DNA from: an uncultured Cytophagales bacterium | GTDB taxonomy: Bacteria > Bacteroidota > Bacteroidia > Cytophagales > 172606-1 | Assembly (NCBI GenBank): GCA_902805615.1 | Contig: CADCTQ010000355.1 | Location: 1-35,147, forward strand | Direction of reading: 5' to 3' | Length of the DNA stretch: 35,147 bases | Shown here: in pieces, positions 8,212 through 16,290 of the stretch | Position numbering within the stretch: the stretch's first letter is position 1 | Layout of the letters: every line of letters starts with the position of its first letter | Notes under the pieces: generated by a model | Seen by the model: the letters and a program-made list of their open reading frames with translations, nothing else | Database searches by the model: none | Told to the model about the DNA's origin: nothing | Program-made: the position numbers and the translations under genes

Positions 8212-10782
8212 TTACAGGGAAACCATGGTCAACCCTTCATCTTCACCCCGGTCTTCCTCTCTTTTGGCTGGATCGCCCTCGGTATTGCCTTCTGCGTATT
8301 GGTTTAATTCCGACGTAATCCGGCTGTTGCTGAGATCAGGCGCTGCGTCAAGAGCTCGCTGGGCCGTTTCTTGGGCTTCGTCGAACCGGTTGAGCTGGGC
8401 AAGGGCTTTGGCGTGCAAAAAAGACAGCATGGAATTACCTACTTTTGTGGCGTTCTCGGCGATCAGTCCCAACGCCCGCTCTGGCAATCCCGAATTGAGC
8501 AACTCGGCTACCTTTCTGACCAGCCTTCTCTCCTGGTCTTCAATGTCGGCTTCCTCCCAGATGGATAAATCATCACTCTCCATGCCGACCCTCGCCGATA
8601 GATAAGCCTGCCCCTTGGGCGGCAATTCATCAAAGCTTCTTAGCAGGTATTTCTGAATTCCATCCAGCCAGCGGACGTCCAGGGCCCTCGGTGATTGGTT
8701 CAGCGAGAGCCGATGGTAGAATTCCTCGGCGCGGCTGGTAATATCATTTTTTTTGGCGTAGTAATCGGCGGCCCGCCGGTGAATTTCCTCAACGGTATCA
8801 GGCTTGGATTCCCTGATCAATTTCAACATCACTTTCCGAACGTCCGGGCGGTGTTTAAGCTTGTCGGCTCCCTCCTGCTGGATCAACGACACTTCCCGGC
8901 TCATCTCATTGAATACCGCAGTGGCCTCCTCCATGGAAGCTATCGGCAGTTGGCATGGTTCGGCAAGCACTTTAAGAATGAGGTCGGGCGTGATGTACCG
9001 GAGCACCAAACCGGGATGAGCCAGTTTCCGAACGGTTGGGTTGTGAACGTGGGCCAGGATGCGTCGATACAGAACGCCTTGCACTTCCAGTTCCGAAAAA
9101 CGTTTCTCAAAAAAAAGGTACCGCGGCGAGGAAAGGCTCGTCTGCTCCAATTCCCGTACGTCGGCATTTTTCACCAACTCAGCGGCAAGCTTCAGGCTCA
9201 GCGGGTTGCCTCCTACTTTTGCCACGATCAACTCAATTGCCTTGGGGTCGACGAGCCCTAACCGCATCAAAAAACCTTTCGCCGCTTCCTGGTCAAGGTC
9301 CGTGATCGGCAACGGCTGCGTCCTGAATTCTCGGATCGGGGAGCGGCCCGCGATGACGACCCGTAGCAGCGGGTATTGAAGCTGGAGTTGGCTGATGAAT
9401 CCGTAGAGCACTTCTACGTAATCCCGTCCTTTGTACTGAACCTCTTCAAAAGTATCCAGCACAATCAAAAACGGTTTATAGTCCCGTTTAGAAAGCTTCT
9501 CGGCCAGTCCTACGAATTCCAGCAGGATTTCCTCGCGGTCCGTGCGGGTTTGCCGGGCTGCAACATCAGGTTTTAGAAAAACCGATTCGGTACTCTTTGA
9601 ATCACTCAGGATGAAGCTGGCTTTTTCCCAGCGTTTGAGAAAAGCGGCGAATGAAGGTGCCAGCGCATCCACATCGGCATATTGGATCGACAACTGCCGG
9701 GCCGCCTCTATCAACAATGTTTCGGGTTCAAGGGCACTCAGGTGAGGCCGGTCGAAGTCCAGGTAGACAAACGGGAACCGGTCTTTCTGGTGCGCTTCGG
9801 CATGCTCGAGAATAAACTTTGCCAGCAAGGTGGATTTTCCCACCCCGCCCAACCCATAAATGAGCAAGGGAGGGCTTTTTTGCAGATCAAACACTTGGTC
9901 GATGTAGTGTTGAACAAACCTTTGGGCCGTTTCAAGTACTCCCTGGGGAGGTGCCACCCCCACGTATTTCCGTAAAGTGGACAGTTCCTGCCGCCGGCCC
10001 CTGAATTGTTCAACAAACTTCCCTCCTACGTATTGTCCCGTCAGGTGTTTGAAAGGTTTGAATACTTCCAACACCTCGATCCGGCGCCTTATTTCCCGCG
10101 GCGCGGGCAGCAGGCCGGCTATACCGGTTCCGCTCAACCAATCCACCACGCGGTCCAGTGCGTTAAGCATTTCCAGGTCCAGGCTCTCCAAAACGGGAAA
10201 ATCCTTCAACAAGCACCTGGTAAAGACCTGCTGCAATACGCCGCCATCCAGTTGGTCCGTAGTGCCGTTCGCCTCCAGGGCTTGATTGACCCGGTTTTGC
10301 TTCAACAGGTTGCCGAGTACCTGCCTGCGTACGTCATCTTTGAGGTAGTATCTTACCCGGTTGTCGATTTTCGGGTTCAGTGCCCATTGGGATGTTTTCA
10401 ATCCTTTCGCATCCCCGGCGGCGATAGCCATCCGGGCAATGGCAGCTGTATTCCTTTGGGCAGCCATTAATTTTTGCGGGTCCGGCGCTTCAACGGCGGC
10501 CTGGGCGGCCTGGTTCGTATCCAACACCATCTCACTGCACCCGATCAACTCCCTAATTGCCTCCTCCCGGATTTCGTCGGAAAAATCGCCGCCGGCCGGC
10601 TGGATTGTCTTGGGATCATAAAATACGAATACTGCCGCCGCCTCCAGGAAAGTCGAATCCAGGTTGATTTCTTCCGGCTGCTCAATCTCCGTGGATTCAT
10701 TCTCCAGCATTGAGAAGATGCCTTCGACGAAGGAAAGCGAAATTTCTTCCGGCGGTAGGTTAGACTGATTTTCCATATTCAT
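8212..10782 (-). CDS. STAND-type P-loop NTPase with winged-helix and TPR-like C-terminus
   Basis: An 856-residue cytoplasmic protein. Residues 1-250 are a mostly helical N-terminal region of unknown family. The NTPase module follows: Walker A GLGGVGKST (about 310-318), Walker B FLIVLDTFEEV (about 438-448), RVVIAGRSP as the sensor strand and GGNPLSLKL (about 524-532) in the position of the GLPL-like motif of AP-ATPase/NACHT-type STAND proteins. Behind it come a winged-helix-like part (HRPDVRKVML) and helical TPR-like repeats (LHAKALAQLNRFDEAQETAQRALDAAP), then an acidic tail. STAND proteins sit inactive with bound ADP and assemble after ligand binding. It lies 9 bases after the smaller ATPase gene and 39 before the protease gene, so all three are probably co-translated. 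Ligand and effector are not known. Confidence 0.85.
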   Translation of the reverse strand: MNMENQSNLPPEEISLSFVEGIFSMLENESTEIEQPEEINLDSTFLEAAAVFVFYDPKTIQPAGGDFSDEIREEAIRELIGCSEMVLDTNQAAQAAVEAPDPQKLMAAQRNTAAIARMAIAAGDAKGLKTSQWALNPKIDNRVRYYLKDDVRRQVLGNLLKQNRVNQALEANGTTDQLDGGVLQQVFTRCLLKDFPVLESLDLEMLNALDRVVDWLSGTGIAGLLPAPREIRRRIEVLEVFKPFKHLTGQYVGGKFVEQFRGRRQELSTLRKYVGVAPPQGVLETAQRFVQHYIDQVFDLQKSPPLLIYGLGGVGKSTLLAKFILEHAEAHQKDRFPFVYLDFDRPHLSALEPETLLIEAARQLSIQYADVDALAPSFAAFLKRWEKASFILSDSKSTESVFLKPDVAARQTRTDREEILLEFVGLAEKLSKRDYKPFLIVLDTFEEVQYKGRDYVEVLYGFISQLQLQYPLLRVVIAGRSPIREFRTQPLPITDLDQEAAKGFLMRLGLVDPKAIELIVAKVGGNPLSLKLAAELVKNADVRELEQTSLSSPRYLFFEKRFSELEVQGVLYRRILAHVHNPTVRKLAHPGLVLRYITPDLILKVLAEPCQLPIASMEEATAVFNEMSREVSLIQQEGADKLKHRPDVRKVMLKLIRESKPDTVEEIHRRAADYYAKKNDITSRAEEFYHRLSLNQSPRALDVRWLDGIQKYLLRSFDELPPKGQAYLSARVGMESDDLSIWEEADIEDQERRLVRKVAELLNSGLPERALGLIAENATKVGNSMLSFLHAKALAQLNRFDEAQETAQRALDAAPDLSNSRITSELNQYAEGNTEGDPAKREEDRGEDEGLTMVSL

Positions 10783-10791
10783 GCCTCCGTT

Positions 10792-11925
10792 TTACTCCTG
10801 AATGATTGGTCGAGTGATTGATTGATCGAGTGAATGAGCGAGCCGCAAGGCATTGCTTGCGACTCTTTTTACGTGGTCAGGATGGTCACCCGGCGGGGAA
10901 CTTTTGAGTACCTGTTCAACTATTTTCGCTAGGACGCCTGCGCCGAAGGGCGGCCAGTCTTTATACTCGGCATAGTCTTTAAAATACTTCTCAATGTCTT
11001 TCTCCAGAACCGGCCCCGTCTTGTCGGCTTTCACCCGGCCCTTGTAATTGGGTATTGCTTCATTAAATCCCAGCAAAGCAAGCCGAATGGAATCGTTATA
11101 CTCGGTAGATTCGGAGCCAACTGCCGTCGCTGCCATCTTTTGGATCAGTTCTACGGTCTCTTTCGGCACGCCGGGCTTGTCAAACCCGTCCAGGATCAGA
11201 ATCCAGGGTTCCCCCGTGGCTGTAATGTGGTCGCCCAAGAACTTAACCAGCTCTGTCAGCCACCGGGCCGCCTGCGCAGTATCGAGTTTAGGCAATTTCG
11301 TCTCATCCCAATCCGGGTTGATTTGGTCCAGTAGACTTTTTACCAAAGCATCGGGGCTGAAACGGCTGCTGATCTCCTTCTTACGGTCAATCCAGGCAAT
11401 CCTGAATTTATCCCCCAGGAATGAGTTAATGTAACGGATATAATCATGGGTGAACGACTTACCCGTGTTGGGCGGACCATTGACCACCAGTACCCTCACG
11501 CCGGGCTCTTTAGGCGGGTATTCATCCTCCGGCACGAGGGGGTTATTGAACAGTTCAACCGCCTGCCTGGTGTTGGCGCGGTTCAGAAACGGAAGCTCTA
11601 AAGCCAGTAAGCAAGTGTCCCAGGGCCGGTTCCCCTTAAAGTAACGGACGGGACCTTTCGCTTTCAACCGGACCAGTGCTTGGTTCAAGGCCCCATTTGA
11701 GAAAGAAAACAAATTAAGCATCCTGATGATCAAAGCCGGGTCTTCTATCCAGGCCGACCTTTCGCAGTAACGCACTACGTAATGCGCGTACACGGACGGT
11801 CTTTTATGCGTATCAATCTGAATAACGTGCTGGCTTCCTATTATTATTTTCAGTGGCTCAGGGTCGCTATTCGTAAGGTTGGCGACTTCGAAGACTAATT
11901 GGTCTCGCTCAGTTGGAAGTAACAT
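10792..11925 (-). CDS. Small P-loop ATPase with putative N-terminal adaptor domain
   Basis: A 377-residue cytoplasmic protein. Residues 1-85 are a helical domain (LPTERDQLVFEVANL, then VVRYCERSAWIEDPALI and RMLNLF) whose pattern resembles effector-associated adaptors; this is a weak, by-eye call. The ATPase has Walker A NGPPNTGKSF (about 149-158) and Walker B WILILDGFDKPG (about 241-252), with FRIAWIDRK in the strand after the P-loop. No TPR or sensor repeats follow, unlike the STAND neighbour. It sits between the protease-lipase gene (42 bases) and the STAND gene (9 bases). It may couple NTP hydrolysis to recruitment of one of the proteases. Alternative: a general AAA/ORC-like ATPase. Confidence 0.75.
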   Translation of the reverse strand: MLLPTERDQLVFEVANLTNSDPEPLKIIIGSQHVIQIDTHKRPSVYAHYVVRYCERSAWIEDPALIIRMLNLFSFSNGALNQALVRLKAKGPVRYFKGNRPWDTCLLALELPFLNRANTRQAVELFNNPLVPEDEYPPKEPGVRVLVVNGPPNTGKSFTHDYIRYINSFLGDKFRIAWIDRKKEISSRFSPDALVKSLLDQINPDWDETKLPKLDTAQAARWLTELVKFLGDHITATGEPWILILDGFDKPGVPKETVELIQKMAATAVGSESTEYNDSIRLALLGFNEAIPNYKGRVKADKTGPVLEKDIEKYFKDYAEYKDWPPFGAGVLAKIVEQVLKSSPPGDHPDHVKRVASNALRLAHSLDQSITRPIIQE

Positions 11926-11967
11926 AGTCGTATAAACCAGGTATGATTTAATAAATGCAGGGATGCC

Positions 11968-14541
11968 TTACATGAATGGGCTGACCAACCAGTCAAAGTC
12001 GGCCTGCGTGAAAATACCGTTCCCCAGCCTCGCATGTACGTCCGAAGCTACGGCTTCCGTTGGGGCATCCGCAATCGTTTCGGCGGCAGCTACTCCCTGA
12101 TCCAGATCACCGGCTTCAACTTCTGGCAGGTTGCACTCACCCGTCCGGATGATGTCGGCGATGGCACGAATGACTTCAGGATCGCGCGGAATCAACGCGT
12201 GGACCGTCGAAACTTTAAAATTTACGCGTCCCTGGATCACCGCCGACTTACCCGGCACGGTACCATCTCCCACCACCGTCCTTAACCCTGCCGTTACCTT
12301 ACCGTCTTTGGTGGTTAAAGCGCCTACTGTCGCGTGGGCCAGGGAGACAATGCCTACGGAACGGGCCAGCAGGGGACTTTCCCGGTAGAGTGTTTTAAGG
12401 GTTTCGCTTTGGGCAAGCCAGGTCTGCTGGGGAACAATCCCATCCGGCCACGCTTGTTGCCGGTACACCGGTGCTGCATCCGAAAAAATAGCCGGGTCGG
12501 GCAACATGTCAAGCAGGCCCGGCATGGTACGGGCCATCTTGCGGAGATCCGTGATGTCGTCGAGCCGGGAAAGTTTTGCCAGTTTCAGCAGGAATGGATA
12601 CGTACCAAGCACCACCTCAATGGGGGCGTAACTGCCGCGCAGCGGCGTTCCCAGCAGGAACGCCTGCGCCACCCGGTCGCTCCATTCACGGTGCCGCTGG
12701 GCGTACAAGGCCGCTACCAGGCCTCCCATCGAATGGGCCACCAGTACGAACGGACGATTGACCGCCCGTTCATCGCGCAAATTCTCAATAAAAAGGTGTA
12801 GCCGGTCGGCACTGTGGGCAATGCTCTTGCGCCAGTCAAAAGCAAACTCGTGGACCACGAACCCCTGCTTTCGCCAGGTCCGGGCGGCCCGCTCGTACAC
12901 GTAGCGAATGTGTCCGTCAGCCAATAACTTCAGCCCGGGGGCCGCGTCCGCCAAACCATCATTGGTCAGGGTCAGCTTCTCGGCCATGTTGCCCGCCAGG
13001 AAAGCCAGCGGATTCAGCCACAACCGGTTCAGAAGCCCGCCGCGGGTTGCCAGATGGCTGCCCGTAATGCCATGCAGGAAGATGATCTCCGGCAAGTCGG
13101 CATCTACCCCGGCGTTGAAAAGGCCCTCCGCGGCTACGGTTTCCCGCTGGTCCGGCGCCAACCCTGTACGGCCCGGGTTGCTTGCCTGCAAGTCCGCCAA
13201 TAACTCACCCGCATCATCCGGTTGGAGCGTCCGGAGCAGTAGTGACGTAACCCCTTCCGGGTCGCGCAGGTAGGCCGCGGCAATTTCTTCGTGGGTCGTG
13301 CGCTCAAACCAATCGGCAACGGCTGGCAAGTGATTGTCCGGCGCCTCGCGCCTGGCGGGTTCAACCGGCACCACCTCACCGGGTACCTCACCGGGCGGCT
13401 CCGGCTGGTTGCGGGGCGATTCGTGCAAGGACTCCCACACCTGCAACCACGGCGGGGAAGAATGGGCTGGCGTGGTACCTCCGTCAAAACGAACGCCCAA
13501 ATCAACCAGCCTGCGATCAAGGGCCAGTTGCCAGGTGGGAACGGCGTAGTTCGCTTTCATGTAATCGCCGGCAAAATGCAACCCTAACACCTGGCCGGTC
13601 ATGAGGTCCAGCACCGCCGAACCCGAGTTGCCGCCCAGGGTTGAACTGTCGTGCGTGAGGGCTTCCACTTCCCTGCCGAACGACTTGGTGGTTGCGTATC
13701 CCATCAGGGTGCCGGGCATCAGCCTTTTCTTGCCGTAAACGCCCCTGAAGATGCGGTGCTGCAAGTCCAGATCATTGCGGTAGTCGAGCATCGGGTACCC
13801 GATCACCGCTACCGCCCGGGATGGGATGCCGTTGGGCGGATTGACCATCAGGGTCAGGGGTTCAACGTCTTCCAATCCTTCCACCGACAGCAGCGCAGCA
13901 TCCCAGTAGGGATGAATCACTTCCGTTTTTTTGATTCTGAACAATTTTGGTGCGGCAGGAATGATCTCCTGTTTCAGATCAATTGCCGCCCCAATGTCGG
14001 CCTTGAAGGCCAGTTGTTTGATCCCGATCCCGGAAGTAAAAAGCTGGGCTACGTGGCGGTTGGTCAATATCAGGTTTTTACCCACGACAAAGCCGGTCCC
14101 TCCGTACGGCACAGTGGGCAGCTGAGGCACTTCGATCCGCCCGACCGCCCCGATGGCCGTATCAATAAAGGATCTAAATCCTGCTAATTTTTCCCAGGGG
14201 GAGGGAAAATCCAGGATGCTTCCCCTGATTACGTCAATGCAAGGGCGGAACTCCGCCAGGATAATGGCTTCGGCGTTGTCTACTTGTTCATCCGCCAATT
14301 CATCTCCGCGATTTACCTGGTCAATGCCTTCCAGTGCCTGGTCCCTGGATGAGGCAACGGGAGAAACCACTTCGTCGAGGAAGACCCGGTCCGTGATCAG
14401 GGGTACCAGTGGGGTCAGGCGTACGTTTTCCAGTCCTTCCGTTCCTGGTTCATTTCCGGCCCCCGGCTGGTCAGCGGGCAAATGGATCGGCTTGGTAGCC
14501 TGCCTGAGCATGTTGGTGATGAGCTTTTTCCGGGACTCCAT
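11968..14541 (-). CDS. Trypsin-like protease fused to LCAT/PGAP1-like lipase
   Basis: An 857-residue protein without signal peptide joining two hydrolases. Residues about 140-350 are a chymotrypsin-fold protease with His163 (LTNRHVA), Asp214 (YWDAALL) and Ser306 (GGNSGSAV). A Pro-rich linker (about 355-405) and a short helical stretch lead to an alpha/beta hydrolase from about residue 483: oxyanion loop IFLHGITGSH, nucleophile Ser604 in VAHSMGGLV, Asp759 in VVGDGTVPG and His781 in STVHALI, a pattern typical of LCAT/PGAP1-type lipases. Both active sites look complete. It is the second gene of the conflict operon, 99 bases after the nuclease gene. Likely a dual effector: the protease could mature the lipase or other operon products, and the lipase could attack membrane lipids. 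The cascade is inference. Confidence 0.85.
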   Translation of the reverse strand: MESRKKLITNMLRQATKPIHLPADQPGAGNEPGTEGLENVRLTPLVPLITDRVFLDEVVSPVASSRDQALEGIDQVNRGDELADEQVDNAEAIILAEFRPCIDVIRGSILDFPSPWEKLAGFRSFIDTAIGAVGRIEVPQLPTVPYGGTGFVVGKNLILTNRHVAQLFTSGIGIKQLAFKADIGAAIDLKQEIIPAAPKLFRIKKTEVIHPYWDAALLSVEGLEDVEPLTLMVNPPNGIPSRAVAVIGYPMLDYRNDLDLQHRIFRGVYGKKRLMPGTLMGYATTKSFGREVEALTHDSSTLGGNSGSAVLDLMTGQVLGLHFAGDYMKANYAVPTWQLALDRRLVDLGVRFDGGTTPAHSSPPWLQVWESLHESPRNQPEPPGEVPGEVVPVEPARREAPDNHLPAVADWFERTTHEEIAAAYLRDPEGVTSLLLRTLQPDDAGELLADLQASNPGRTGLAPDQRETVAAEGLFNAGVDADLPEIIFLHGITGSHLATRGGLLNRLWLNPLAFLAGNMAEKLTLTNDGLADAAPGLKLLADGHIRYVYERAARTWRKQGFVVHEFAFDWRKSIAHSADRLHLFIENLRDERAVNRPFVLVAHSMGGLVAALYAQRHREWSDRVAQAFLLGTPLRGSYAPIEVVLGTYPFLLKLAKLSRLDDITDLRKMARTMPGLLDMLPDPAIFSDAAPVYRQQAWPDGIVPQQTWLAQSETLKTLYRESPLLARSVGIVSLAHATVGALTTKDGKVTAGLRTVVGDGTVPGKSAVIQGRVNFKVSTVHALIPRDPEVIRAIADIIRTGECNLPEVEAGDLDQGVAAAETIADAPTEAVASDVHARLGNGIFTQADFDWLVSPFM

Positions 14542-14640
14542 TGCTGGTGGATGTTGGGGTGAGTGGTCGGTCAGCAGAATGAAAAAATGCGGGAAGGACC
14601 GGCGGGCTGCGCAAACATCCCTCCGGTCCGGGGGGTCGAT

Positions 14641-15732
14641 CTAGCGGAAAACGATGTCCCGGGCTCTTTTTATGCGCCGGATCCCGATGCTTTCCGTATT
14701 GCCACTTCCGATGGGGTCAAAATCCTTAAGGGTGCCAAAGTCCAGATCCGTCAGGGCTTCGATGTGGGAGACCGGGACCTGATACGTACTGAACGCACCG
14801 AATGCAAACTCCAGGTTGCTGATCATATCCGCCTGGCTCAGCAGGTAAGCCGTGGCGGAGAGTTTTTGCGTCTGGCTGTCTACCACCACGGCAACCTTCC
14901 AGAATTCACCCGGGATTCTGGCTCCCCGGTAAGGTTTATCGTCGGGCCTCAATACCGGGCCGGTAAAGACGGAAACCTTCAGATCATGGGCCCCCGCATT
15001 GTCTAAAATGTAGTCCTCAAGGTCATTCCAGGTCTTTTGATTCAGGTCCTCGTGTTGCGGGCAGGCGTTGGTGTAATGGAAGGTATCCTCATTGGCAACT
15101 GCTGCTGCCGGTCCCCAGACGGGGTCTAGCCGTCTGACCATGTGCCCCCGGTCGAGTTCATTGTTTGAATAAAGCTCGTTGCCAAATTGGTGCTGGCGAT
15201 CAATCCTCGGGTCGGTATTCCACTTGTCACCTCCCCGGGGGACCCGTCTGAGCTGATTACCGTCAATGTTTACGGCCGTCAGGAAAGGCATCCGCCGCTT
15301 TTTGTTCATGATGATTGAAAAATGCTGATACTTCAGCTCATAGTTTGGCGCAGCGCCCGGCAGGCCTTTTACGGGGGCAGCATCCCGCTCCAGCAGACCC
15401 GATAACCTGGGCAGTGGCACCTGGTGTTTTTCGTGATCGCCGAGGAAGCCTACCCGGTAGCCTTCCCGGTTGGAATAATCAATGGGTGCTTCTACATTTT
15501 CCTCCGCTACTGCCCCGGGTAGCGCCTCCGCCGGTTGCCCATTGCCGGCCCCCCGCACTGCCGTCTTCGCAGTCTGGGGGAATTGAGGCGTGATGATCAG
15601 ATCAATGGTAAACTGTAAAGGAATCTGCCACTGCACCGGTGAAGGGCCGGACGCAGTATGCGCACTGGGCGATGGGCCGGCAGGGGTTGCATAAAACTTG
15701 TTGATGTTGCTTTGGGATTCTTGAAATGACAT
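14641..15732 (-). CDS. DNA/RNA non-specific endonuclease (NUC family), no signal peptide
   Basis: A 363-residue protein. Residues 1-130 are Pro/Ala-rich and unassigned; from about 135 the beta-beta-alpha-metal nuclease fold of the Serratia nuclease/NucA family follows. The DRGH motif (Arg195, His197) supplies the general base; Asn222 (YTNACPQ), Asn231 (DLNQKTW) and Glu239 keep exactly the 9- and 8-residue spacing of Serratia nuclease Asn110, Asn119 and Glu127. VFTGPVL and ARIPGEFWKVAV are also family landmarks. Known relatives are usually secreted, yet this one has no signal peptide and is the first gene of an intracellular protease/NTPase operon. It therefore probably acts on nucleic acid inside the cell, with the long N-terminal region a candidate inhibitory or cleavable part. 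Confidence 0.9.
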   Translation of the reverse strand: MSFQESQSNINKFYATPAGPSPSAHTASGPSPVQWQIPLQFTIDLIITPQFPQTAKTAVRGAGNGQPAEALPGAVAEENVEAPIDYSNREGYRVGFLGDHEKHQVPLPRLSGLLERDAAPVKGLPGAAPNYELKYQHFSIIMNKKRRMPFLTAVNIDGNQLRRVPRGGDKWNTDPRIDRQHQFGNELYSNNELDRGHMVRRLDPVWGPAAAVANEDTFHYTNACPQHEDLNQKTWNDLEDYILDNAGAHDLKVSVFTGPVLRPDDKPYRGARIPGEFWKVAVVVDSQTQKLSATAYLLSQADMISNLEFAFGAFSTYQVPVSHIEALTDLDFGTLKDFDPIGSGNTESIGIRRIKRARDIVFR

Positions 15733-15771
15733 ATAGGGTGGGTTTAACGGGTTGTCTCGTGCGTTTGCCGG

Positions 15772-15828
15772 AAGGGCTGGCAGACAACAATAGGCAATGG
15801 CATTGCCCGGGTTGTACTACCAGCCCTT
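15772..15828 (-). promoter_or_regulatory. 57-bp nested inverted repeat in leader of conflict operon
   Basis: Arms AAGGGCTGG and CCAGCCCTT (9 of 9) enclose a second pair ACAAC/GTTGT, and inside that GGCAATG/CATTGCC around one central base. About 21 base pairs form with small internal loops, so RNA or single-stranded DNA would fold as one long hairpin. It ends 39 bases before the endonuclease ATG (15732) and would lie in the leader transcript or overlap the promoter. No T-run follows, so it is not a standard terminator. Its role is unknown: operator, leader structure and insertion scar are all possible. Confidence 0.6.
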
Positions 15829-16050
15829 AAAATGATCAAAGTTTCATTAAAAACCAATACTTGCTTGCCGGTATTCCGCTTGCCGGGGAACATCGCTTCA
15901 ACTTCTTTCATCCCTGATCCTGAGCACGTTGTCCACGGCAATGTCCACGCCGAAGGCAAAAAAGGAAGTTTGTCAACCCGGTTGCCGTGCCCGTCCTCGT
16001 AAAGGAAGTTGATGCGGTGCCGGGGTGTCAAGTTAGATTGCGCTGCCCCC
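15829..16050 (-). other. Intergenic region with possible gene debris
   Basis: Between the conflict operon and ktrB. On the minus strand, 16040-15900 reads TPRHRINFLYEDGHGNRVD and, after a one-base shift, FGVDIAVDNVLRIRDERS and a stop; this looks like coding sequence with a frameshift but I cannot name a family. The promoter of the operon should lie here or in the hairpin zone; I see no convincing promoter match. Confidence 0.3.
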
Positions 16051-16080
16051 TTTGACAATACCTACAAGTAGGTATTTTTC
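16051..16080 (+). promoter_or_regulatory. Bacteroidota-type promoter with embedded palindrome (candidate, for ktrB)
   Basis: TTTG (16051-16054) and TATTTTTC (16073-16080) are 18 bases apart, close to the Bacteroidota -33/-7 pattern TTTG and TAnnTTTG. Between them and overlapping the second box lies a perfect inverted repeat AATACCTAC-AA-GTAGGTATT (16057-16076), placed as a repressor site would be. The distance to the ktrB ATG is about 210 bases. Assignment to ktrB is by orientation only. Confidence 0.4.
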
Positions 16081-16290
16081 GGTACGATGACGCGGCAGCA
16101 GGGCAAAACAATGCGCAAACCGATGGCAGTCATAGCAGTGGTGCAAAGCGAACCGGACGTCTTTCCGGATGATTAAGTTGAACAAAGCACCCTTTCTACG
16201 GTTAGAAACCCTATTTTTAGTCCGCCATCCGAACAACTGGCCCAAGGGCACCCGCGCCAGCCGGGTGTTCCTTCTCCTAACCCCAACGGC

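Noticed and set aside
7033..15732. Classification of the operon as CBASS, restriction-modification or a toxin-antitoxin locus
   Set aside because: No nucleotide cyclase, methyltransferase or small antitoxin-like gene is present; the STAND/protease content points to NTPase-driven conflict systems instead.
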